64,000 bases of DNA from Litoditis marina (lineage: Eukaryota; Nematoda; Chromadorea; Rhabditida; Rhabditidae): the NCBI GenBank assembly GCA_964036275.1, contig OZ038434.1:4858560-4922559 (forward strand), written 5' to 3'. The notes under the pieces are model-generated. The model saw nothing but the letters and a program-made list of their open reading frames with translations, ran no database searches and was not told the DNA's origin. Every line of letters starts with the position of its first letter. Position 1 is the stretch's first letter. Positions 34,688 to 46,600 of the stretch are shown in pieces. A program made the translations under genes and the position numbers.

Positions 34688-37600
34688 TTAGGATATCGAT
34701 TTTTTGTGAAAACTTGACTCACATTGATCCACGGGGCACGTCATGTTTGTTAGCTCATTGATTAGTTGTTGAATCGTTCGCTCCTGAAAACAGATTGTAT
34801 TAGAATGTATATCTTGTTGTTATTTTGTTTTGTTGGACGAGATAGAGTTCTCTTACCGTTGGTTTTGTTGAAATTTTGTATCGTGTCGCAAATAAATTTA
34901 GAAAATGACAATCTACCTGATGGAAGGGATTGTACAACGTTTCAAACGACAAGCTCTCCTTTCTTTTTGGATTCTTCTCCGCTTCAGCTATGTCCTGGAA
35001 ATATATCGATTTTAGAGAAGTATAAACTACAAACAACATTTTTTTTGATTGTTTCTGGTACACTTTTCTAAACTTATGGAAAATATACAAAAACTTACCT
35101 AAAACTCCTCAATTCCTATGTAAAAATTTGAAATGTATCGTTTCACGCTTTTACCGGACGTAAACAGCCATACTACACCCTTGTGATTCTATAGATGAGT
35201 GATTTATTCGATACGTACCTTTTTCATCTCAGCCATCCATGTCTTGGCCTGTTCAATGATAGCATGACGCTTCAGCCAGAAGTGACGCTGTATCACCTTC
35301 TGAAACGGTTTAGGTGTCAATAAATGGTCACGGGCTCTGTCGCCTAACACGTGAGAAAAGTAAACGTTCATTGACTTGTTTTCCAGTTTGGATTGATCAT
35401 GCATGTTAATATTATTGTGAAATAACTTATGTAAAGATTGTATATAAGAGTCTGAACGCAGGTGTTCAGCCTTTCAAGTTGATGGAATAGTATTGCAACT
35501 CATAAAACTACTGTGTTCACCTTGAAGTGTATGGGTGGGTTTTTCAGTTGATCTCTGATAGCATAGTTGAGAGTGGCGTGCTCGATTTGTAGGTTGTATT
35601 TCCTCGAGTAGTCATCCCCCTTTTCGGTTCCCTGGTACTTTTCGAAACCGGGCTCATTGAAGTACGGATCCTTCACGAATATCAAACCCTGGAAGAAGGT
35701 AGAGTAAGGTGTTTCATAGAAAAGTTTTAGAGAAATGTTCGATAACTTTCTACTATCCCACCTTGCGAAATGTGTTGTTCTTACCTGGCAGAAAAGGTAT
35801 AATGTACGTTCTATCCCCCCCCCTCCCTCGCCCCCACGAACCTCGTACTCTACTGTGAATTAAAAGCAGAATATTGTATGAATATACCTTTGAATAATGA
35901 GAAAACCTATACTTAGGAAAATAAACTCACTTGAATACTAACGAGAACCTGCATCAGAGAGCAATAGGGATTCCATTTTTCTTCTGGACGACCTGGAATT
36001 GACGTTGTTTATTCTGGTTTATTAGTTGTTCGTGTTTTTTGCAACTACTTAAACTTCTTATTATTGATAGAATTTTCAGATAGTTAATCTTTTTAACAAA
36101 GTTTAGTTAAACGCACCTTCCCACGTTCCGAGAATCGATAGACAAATCTTCCCGTCGTTGTACAGGTTGGGGTTGAAGCGAACGTTTCCGGAACCGGTGG
36201 TCAAAAAGGCACATTTGGGAGGAGAGAACGGGTAGCTGGAGAGAGAACAGGTGGTTAGAGAACGTTCGGGACAGAGAAAGAGAGATAGAAGAGAGAGAAA
36301 AGAGAGGGACCAGTTGTAGTATGCTTACAGTGAGTAAGGAAGCAATACAAGAAGAGGGAAAACAGTAGTTTATTCCAGGGCTTGCGAAATTGGGCATCAA
36401 ATTTGAAGAAAAACTAGAAAAGCATTAGCGCTAGAATGTCAGAACAAATTGCACGTTTCATTGTAACATGTGACTGCCATATCTTACCTGGTGGGGAAGA
36501 AAACGTCGAATTCGAATAGTCCATTGGCATACGGGGTGTCGTCGGGACCGGATATCAAAACCTGAAAATGTTAAAAGCTGTGAAACTTGTCAATAGGACG
36601 TGGAGAGTGCTAACAAAGAAGACTCAAAGAATCTTTCACCTTGAGTATAAATGTTATGAATGATCTGTCTCCTATGGAATGTAACTGGACGCTTGTCAGC
36701 TGTGTCGACGTACCGAAGATATATTTAATACACATCTTGAATTTAGATTCACAGTATGTGTATAGATCTGCTTTGACGAAAACTTTATCCACCCACTATC
36801 AAAATGATAGGTCACTTCGTTTTTACAATTTCAGTTTAGGCGATGCTCAGAGCAGGGCAGATCAGCCCTCTCCATCTCGCTCTTACGTGGTGTGTTTGTA
36901 GTTTGATCGCACTGAGTTTCATCCACAAGTCAAGACTGCTGCTGTAGATTTGTGTAGACAGATAAAACCACAATTCAGCTGAGATCATTGAGATCAGAGA
37001 GGGTCTTACCTACCTTCATGATGTCGCAACGGCCCTCATCGACACAGACGAAAATACTGTTGCTGGCGTTCAGGGGGAGGGCGTTCGGCATGGAGGCTAG
37101 CTCCTGGAAATATGAAGATGAAGGTCAGTCTTTCTCTCTCTCTCTCTCTTTCTCTGATTCTCCCTCTCTTTCTCTCTTGCTCTCTCTTTCCCGCTCTTCC
37201 CTCTCTCTCTCAATCTCTCTCCCTCTCTTTCTAAAACCTCTGTCATATTTTTACTGTAGCTCTCTTTCTCACATTCTAGTTTTCTCTCTCGCTATCTTTG
37301 TCGGTCTCTCTAGTTCACTACCAACCTTGGCTATTCGTTTGGTCCTCTCCCTAAGCGACGGTGAAAATGGATTCGTGTTCCGTATTTCCTTCTTGAAAGT
37401 GTACGGTATCACCAGTTTACCATAGTCTCCTATGAACCTGAATCACGCGAAAACGTTTACTTTCATTACAAAATAGGCAGTCGCTCCATGTTTGTGGTAA
37501 TATGTTATCAGTTTTATGTGAATGTGATAATTTTAAGCACCTTCGGAATACCAATTGAAGAAAATTTATCTATAACAATTCCAATACAAAACTTACCGAT

Positions 37601-40600
37601 AGGTCTGCATTTGTAGGTGTTTCAATGCTTTTCCATACAACAACGTGATATCAGCCGGGGTGTCGGGTCGGTTGTCGTCGTTCTGAAAGAAAAAAAAGTT
37701 TTATTTTATCTCACATTTATGTTTATTCCAATCTTGAAGTTTGTACGAACATCCCTCGGTCATCAACCAAAAACGTGTAGTTTGATTCCACGTATTTTCA
37801 GTTGTAATTTGCATCTTCTGTGTGCGCAGATCAAACTACAAATCAGAATTGTTCCGTCCCTAAGTGTTGACAACGAATTTCGAAATTTCAGGCGATTTTC
37901 ACAGGCAAACTACCTCTGATACGTCCCGATTCTGTTTCTGTGCCTTGTGTTCGACTCGAAATGCACTTACAGAACGAATGAAAAATCGAAAAAAATGTGT
38001 AGTTTTACTGGACATACCTCGAAAGCCTTCCGATTCAATGAGACTTCGCTCTGGGTGGTCCTTGGTCGAACGGTTGACGCAGTTCGGATTCGCTCCTCCA
38101 CCGGCAACTCCTTCTCGAACTCACGGGCTGCCAGGAGAACTACCTGTAAAAGGGAAAGATGGGTAAGTGGTTCAAGACAGACTGACTCCACGTCACATGT
38201 GTTTTGTTTCGAAACAGTGTTCCTTGTGTCTTTGCTCAAACAGTTCACGTCATATCGTTTCAAAATTTTTGCTCGAAAGCTTCGAATAAAAAAATATTAC
38301 TTCGCATAGAAAAAATGTCCGAGTTCCATTATTTTCGAGAGGTGATATATATTACAGTTATGTACCTGTGAATAGGTCTCGATCTTGTTGATGAAGTCCA
38401 CCATTCGGAAATCGGGAGAACCCATTTGACCTGGAAATGCAAAGTAATTTCTAGAGTTAAAACTTCGCTTTGACCCACAAACCTTGGAGACTTCAAAAAC
38501 GGAGTTGCATTTATTTTTCTCCTTTTCAGAAGTCTACGTTCCAGAAACTATACGCTGAAAGGAGTGCAATTTATGGTATTCTATCTTGTTTTGATCTACT
38601 CTGTATACGTTCAATGTCATTTGACGTATTTGCCTTCCACCAAACGTTAATACCCAAAATTCTAAAACCGTTTTCAGTTCAAAATGTGTATAGTGACAGT
38701 TATCACTTCCTCAACCTTAATGTACTGCCATTAACAAGTGAAATGTGATGTTAATTATCCCATTAGGTTAAGTAACTCAATTAGTTTTTACGCAAACCTT
38801 TCCATGTTGTTGTGTAGGCTGCCATGATCTCTTTGAACTTCGGGATGAGTGTCTTGGCGATCGACTGAGCTCCCGGCTGGTACGGGCGCACGAGGTACGG
38901 GACCAAATGGGGTACGGTAGCCATACTTGCCGCTGTCTCCAGGATCGCCTGCAAGCAGATGCGTTTAGAATTCTAACAAACTTTGAGTTCTGGAAATCGA
39001 GTCCAGTTCCATATCCGGAATCAAAAACTCTACAGTGCGATAGACATTTTTTGTGTTTTTTATTGAAATATCACCCATAAATTTTATGAGAAACGTTCTC
39101 AGTCGTGCAAAAAGGACATACCACATACATCAAACGTCTCTCATAAGGGGATTACGTGAGTTTTTCATAGATTTGGAAAAGCTTTCATGGCAATTCGGCA
39201 AAAGTTTGTTCGAACCTGATAAAACTCCATGTGTTCACTGATATCGAAAACACTGTCGTTCTTCAGATGATACTCCAGCAACACCACGACTGCACTCTCC
39301 CCTGAAATTGAAACACTGTCTTGTTGGGATGGGACCAGCGAGTTGTATCACCACTCAGCCACTTTCTTCACAATGGTATAATAATAATGTCAAAATAGGG
39401 TTAACTAGGGTGACCAATGCTCGAGTTAATCGAGCTCAAAGTGTCAAGTTTCAGAAAAATTTGAGTTTCGAATAAATAACAAATTAATAATTTGAGTCGA
39501 TTCTAGTTCTGAGTCCATTCCCATTTTTCTACTCACCTATTTCTCTAACCACGCCACTGGTCATGTGAAATAGTTCGGTCTCATCCCGTCTACACGGAAA
39601 GTCGGGCGTGGAACTATAGATGAACGCATTCAGGGCATTCAGAAGCCACGTCAGGTTCTCCTCGCGGGCCAACTTTTCTTCTACCTGGAAAACATTGTTC
39701 ATCCAATCGTTTTTCCCAATTTTCTTTGAATAAATCGAGAAGCGAAAAAAATCAGTGGAGGTTGCATACTTTACGAGCATGTATCACTATTTTTCCTTAT
39801 TTCAGAATGGCTGATCGCGAAAAAATTGTTGAGCTATTTCGAGATTCATCAATTTATTTTTTCGAATATATGAAATGACTTCACTAAATGAAACGTGAGA
39901 CAATAATGTGATCATTGTACTGACCGTCCGTTCGATATCCCATCTAGACCTCGTTGAACCGTGTCCATACCCAACTCCACGTTGGTTCACCTGATGAACT
40001 GCTGCCGACGTCCTTCGCAGTTGACGTCGTTTCCGCTCTCCAGAATCGTTTCTGGAATTAGATTAGCCTATAGAAGCTTCTCATGGAAAGATTGTCTAGA
40101 GTAGTAGGTTGTGTCATGTCGTGTCGTTGTTTGCCGTTGGTTTTCATTTATCAAACTACAAACCCAGTTGTAGTCACCCCTATATTTGTCAATGACTTTG
40201 TTGTGCACATATCAGAAACGGAGGTTGCCAGATCAAGGTTCATCTATCAGTTTTGTACCTAAAATAAATGTTTCCTTCAGAAAGCTGTCTGTTTATGGAA
40301 CAAATGTCACCTAAACAAACTTACACAAAAGAAACAAACAAAAAAACTTGTTTCCCTACCTATTCTGTCCCTCCACACTGCCCGAATCGGCTATGAATTC
40401 ACATAGTGAGCGAAGAACGCCCACTTCGTACATGAGCAACTTCTCCTGTGGAGTCGAGTCATTGATTAGCCTGAAAATCGATATCGTATACTATATTAGT
40501 CATGCTTTATTACTAGGCGGATTTTCTAAATTCCCTATTTTGTAAAGTCTGCAGACGACTATTATACACATACGTCGGGATAGAAAATGAATTATAATAG

Positions 40601-43600
40601 CGTTCACATCACTTCTTCGGACAAAAGGTTTTTATATTATATTGTTGTGCGAAAAAGCAAAGTATTCATCAAACTCTTTTCAATCAAACTCTTATTCAAC
40701 TGGCTGATTAAAGTTGAACATCATTGATGGATTATTGATCAAAAGTTAACCTTGCTTTTTTTGCAAATTTTACGGTATGTTTTCTCTTGCATTAGCAGAG
40801 AGAGTACGTGACAATTACAACCACTCTCCCAGCACGTTCCCCCTTTACTCTCTGAACCCGTGAACTAATAACTTGACAGACTAATTTTCCACCCGCCTTC
40901 AACTCATTTAATTATTGCAGAGAAGGACAACGATTAATTCTGCAAATATAATCTCCTGCAATCAGGGACAAACATGCTCAATCAACAGATAAACACCATT
41001 AACGCTAGTCAGCTGCGTTGCTTATAAACTAGTAAACAATCTCTACTCTTTCCGGAACTGGCAAACAATCCTTACCCCTTTGGAACTGGAAGTCAACTTG
41101 GCCTAATTTTTCAATTTCATAACTTTCACTCTACAAAAGAAACCATAAAAAATGAGTGCAATGTGTTTCCACAAACTCAAATCCTAGGCCAAGAAGCCGG
41201 AATGGTTCTTGAAACTGACCAAATTGATAAGTTTTACAAGTTTAGAAAATATTCTGCAATCGTACTTGATGGCCTTGAGCATGTGTGTCATCTTGAGTGG
41301 TCGTTCGGAAATATAGAGGGAGATTCTGTCCGGAAGTGACGTCATCTCATCCGGTTCCGGACTGCTGCTGGAGGAGGCGGCGGTGCCCATATCGGCCACC
41401 CGACGGATCAGTCCGCCCAACCACGTTGACCGGTGAGACTGGCCTGCAAACGGTCCGGTCACGTCATTTTCAAAGATCACGCAGTTTTTAGCAGGTCAAT
41501 TTGTTTAGTCACGTAATGTTCAAGGATTAACGTGATCTGGTTACATGGGTTATACGGATAACAAGATCCTATGACGCTAGTTTTAACGTCTAGCGTGGTC
41601 TGATCACGTGGTCTTATGATTACGTGATAGCACGGGTATGTCAAATTAACAAAATACACGTGAAAAGCTTACATTCATGAATAAATGTCGTGAAAGCTTA
41701 ACAGCTTCAATCATAATCTAGAAGTTACGTTGCAGACTGCTTGCCATGTCCATGCGACCCCAAGCTAATAGACTTTTTTCTCTCCGGACGTCATACCACA
41801 ATCAAAACGCATCATAACTGGGTATGCACCTTTTATGATGAATCAAACTCAGTATAAAACACTATTATAGAAGAAATACAGGTATTCAAAGTTGGAAATT
41901 TAGTTTCCTCGAATAAACCACGGTTTTTCCGAATGGAAGTTCACTTTTACTAAAGTTCATTTTCGATCGATTTCGGCAAATTCATTTGTTATTTTCCGTG
42001 CGAATCCCTACTGAAGTTTGGTCGGTTCGGTTCGGTTGATAAACATGTTGCCGTAATTCTACCTACGTAGGAACTCTTCAAATTGCCCGTCTCAGAAGGG
42101 AATAACTGATATTTGAAACAGATGATTACAGTTATTATACTAATGTGTCAGCAGAGTTGACCAATTAGAAACCACGCAAGTCATATGAGAAGTGTGTTGA
42201 GTTTTGAAAATGTTCTATTCTAGATTACGGCCACTTGATATGAACTTTGCAAATCTGCTTTGCGCAAAATATTGGGATCTATTTATTTTTACTTTATTAG
42301 GCGGCGTGAAACAAGCACGTGAAACTTGCCACTCAGTCAGGATATATGAACTGTAAGGGTACTTTTCCTTATAGTTCGCTCTAGAGGGTGAAGATAAACT
42401 AAAACAAAAAGCTTTAGTTATAACACAAAGAAAATTGATTTCATCCCTCCCATTCTATTCCTACGAGCCCCTCTCGGTTTTCTACTGAAATTTCATGATG
42501 ACAATAGGTACGTCAAGAACTATAACACACTACAGATTAAGCTCTTGTCACGCGAAAACACTATAGTAGAACACTTCCTGGACCAAATATAGAATTTTTC
42601 TCATACAATGCAAATAGTCAATTGTTATTGACATTAGGAAAGAAGAATGACAGAGAATACTACTATTCGAGTACGATTTTTTGCTACGTAATTGTAGTTG
42701 ATACGGAAAATGTGGGACCGAATTCGAAAACAAGACCTACAATCGAATGCGGTTACCATGGTAACCAGGAACCATGGGGCGAAAAAGCAAGCTAGGAGCT
42801 ATCCGAAAAAGAGGTGACTCTTTCGGTAAGGATGAACAAGTAAAAGGATATACTATAGTCAGGTTACTTCACTCGAAGTATTGAGAGTATGTATCCTGAT
42901 TGGGTTTCTTCACATATTCTAAAATTATAATGGGATGGTTCCAATTTTTAAAAAAAGACTATGCAAATTTTGAAGAACTACCATACAAAGTAAAATACAA
43001 TAAAGAATAATATACTGAAGCGATAAGAGAAAACACGGAAATAAAGAGTTCAACGTTCGAACTTGATTCTCACGTCTTTTTTGTTCTACTACAATTTGAT
43101 TCTAGTTTCTCTTATTCCGTTACAAGGAAAGTTTGTAAGAAAAATGTTTCCGTTGCTCGAAAAAAGACAAATGTATGCCTCTAACTTGTTTCAAAGCGAA
43201 GTGTCATGTAGTTATTTAATGAAATAGCATTGCCGAAGCCTCGAAAATCACTAAGGACCACTATGACAATATATAGTTTTCCATAACTTTAGGTTACTCG
43301 GGAAACTTGGCACGAAACTATGAACAAGTGGTGAAAAAATATTCGATAAAACGTTTCCGTGACCCCAAAAACCAATAGAACCGTTATATTTTCCCTGAAA
43401 ACTAACCGTATCTGGCTGCTGACGACGCCTTGTTCTGCCGTTTCAGTTGAATTTCTCGACGACAGAGACAGCGTCGGAATAGCTGGAGAAAAGCGGCGGA
43501 GCACCCGCCCTCGGGCGATTGGACGGAAATGGTGGAAGACGCCTGAAAGGAGGGAAATATCAGGGATGACACGGGGGGACTTGGGGGGGGGGGGGGGGGG

Positions 43601-46600
43601 GGGGGCAAATGTGGGTGAGGCCTGTATGCGTTGTTTGACCGATTATGTGAGTTGAAATGGAACACTAAAGCTCTCAAGTATGTGTCTTACTCAATTGACG
43701 TACACGCCTGATTTCTTCACTGAAGGCCATATGTATCACAATACTACTTGTTAACAGAAAGTAAAACAAGAAAACGCAGAATACAGTTTGAAGAAATGAG
43801 ACTCCAAAAAAACGTAAATTGGAATTGGATTTGCTTTCGTTTGTGCGTAACTAGAAGGCTCAAACTTGCTAGGGTCAAGGGTCAAGCCCCAGAGCTACTG
43901 TAGACGGCATAGTTGGTAATGAGTCAGACTGTTATAGAAAGGAACCCTAGTTCGAGTCTCAATGGTACGATCTATGAGCGGGAAGTAGAATCAATTCAAT
44001 TAGAGTCGTTTCATCGAAGCGTTATGACGATAACTGCCAATTAGGATCCACTTTCCGAACCAGGTTCCAACCAAAACAGAATTATGGTCGTGAAAAATGA
44101 CAGCAAAAGATTATCTAAGAATGTTTTTATATCTTAGCGATTGAACTTTGCATTGTAGAAACTAAAAGAGATGAAGAAAATCCATTAGAATTCAGATAGT
44201 TACTAGTCACTCGACCAGTGTACATTTTATCATGATTTGTATACATTTCACGCGACTGATGAACTTAAGAAGTGAGTATAACTGAGACCAGACTCGTGTG
44301 AATTGAAACATTAGTTGAGACATAAACTGTGTGAACTCTTGTTAATTTCCGTTTGGAGCTCTAACTATCGGGTTGAGACATTTCATTAACTTCAAAAAAT
44401 CATTTTATGTGTGCAGTACTTCAGCCTGGTTCAAAAGGTGTCTGTAAAGATTGAAACGTTGGAAAAGTAGTTCTTCCCAGGCGGAGTTACATTACAGGTT
44501 CATGTGAAACAAAAATTTGACTGGATAAAAAGGAAATGTGGAAACATAGAACTATTTGAGGTCTTAAACGATTAGTTAGAACACAAAACTCAGAAAAGTG
44601 AGAAAAATTGTAATAAAACTGTGGAAATGTATCACATTGTGCAGCTGACTTTAAATTGACTTTCATTCCGTTTGATAGGCTTGAGACATAATTGAAACAT
44701 TTTCTATCGCGGGCAAATGTTTCCGTTGAATTGCCTTCTAATTAGAAGTAGTAGACGGAAAGTACATAAACACGGACTACGGAGAAAGAGAAGGTGTCCT
44801 TTATGGTATGAGAAGAAGACTGATTGGACGGCTGAGATGAATGTATGTGTTTAGGAAGAATTCATTTGAACGAAAGCAGAAAACGAAGAAGAGAGAAAGA
44901 GAGAGAGGGGGGGAGGGAGGGAGAAAGAGAGAAAGTGAGTGTAGATTGAACAATCTGGAAAGAGATAGAGGAAGGAAGGAAGAGAAAAAAAGGGAGAGAC
45001 TCTCAATTCCCTACCTGCATTCTAGCGTGCAGTCCAGCCCCAGTCTATGTTCCAATGTGCAACTAACTAATAAAAATCATAGCAGTAATTAAATTTCCCC
45101 AAACAAATACAATGGAGAAGATTAGTGTCTGATGTAGTCTACTGTTCCTCTTTAATTTATTGCAGAAATGTAATCTAGTAAAAAGAAGATAAAGGGCACA
45201 CTGAATAGTCGACAGAAAGGTTCAATTGGTAAGCAGACAATTATTAATAATGAACTATTTGTTTCTATGATACTCTTTTATGTTGGCATTCTCAATTGTA
45301 GTTTATAAGCCATATGTATGCATGTTACATAGTCGTATCTTGTTGAGGTGAGACTATAACATGTTTATAACCCTAGAATGTATCCCATTCTTAGATTTGC
45401 CCCAGTTCACAGACGGCAAAAACACAACACACAGTAGAACGAAGTCAGTTGGCAAAACTGAACTCACTGAAAACTAGAAGTTGGGAGTGACTGAAAACAA
45501 CTAAAGGAAGGAATTGTTGGACCTTTATCTTTCATTTTTGATGTCTCGAGCCGAAGTATATTTTCATACGTGTACATTTTGTACATAGACACGTGGGATT
45601 GTCAAGTGTAAGTGTACGTTCACGTTTCACGTTCGGATTCAACGTTTTGATATCACTTGATTTGAGAAAAATGCGTAGCAACTGATTGGATGATGAAAAT
45701 TAATTAAACCAAGTGAGAAAACAGGTGTGATTCAGTAATGTCAGCGCAGCAACGAATAACAATTATAATTGACGGTTTTTCGGGGGATAAAAACACTATT
45801 TCGTTTTTTATGGAAAACAAAACCTCATGAAATAGCGACAACTTAGAATTGTCATAAAATATGATTATAATGAAAAACAGTTCAACGTAATCACCTCAAA
45901 TTCATTATATATTTACTCCAACCAACTTGATATAACCAACATTCTTTTATTCTCAGAGCGTATGGGTTTTTATTCTGAAAGAGAGAGAGAGGGATAGAGA
46001 GAGTGAGACCGAAGACAGACAGAAGGACAGAGCGAGAGACCGAAAGACAGAGAGACGGAGCAAGAACGAGATAGAGCGATATGGAGACTAAGAAAGAGAG
46101 AGAGAGACAAAAAGAGAGAGAGAGAGCCAGATAGAGAGAGAGAGAAAAGGGGGAGAAAGAGAGTCGTAAAACACTGTTCTAAATAACTTGAAAAAAGCAT
46201 GCCCTGTTCTGTTAGACCGAACAGCTGAAATGACGGTGAATGTTAGTAGTCAGCTGACAATCGCTAAAGGTACGCAAATAATGTTGGCGTGTCAATTATC
46301 ACAACATGCAATATCGGATGCGGTACGCAATAAAATGACATAACGAAACGGGTTGAGCTGTGGTTAGATGGAGAGATTTCGCGTGTTTCCAGCTCATCTT
46401 GAAATAGATTTTAGATCAAACCCAACTGAATTCCATGAGCCCGCGAAAATTGAATTATATTATTTATAAATGATTGCGGGGGAGAAACATCAGATATTCA
46501 TTCCCACGTCTTGAATTTGATAAAGAAAATACTGATTTGACTGAAGAGAAGGTAATGTACGCCTATCGTTTCGTTGGGTAGTGAGTGAGAAACAGCGCGT

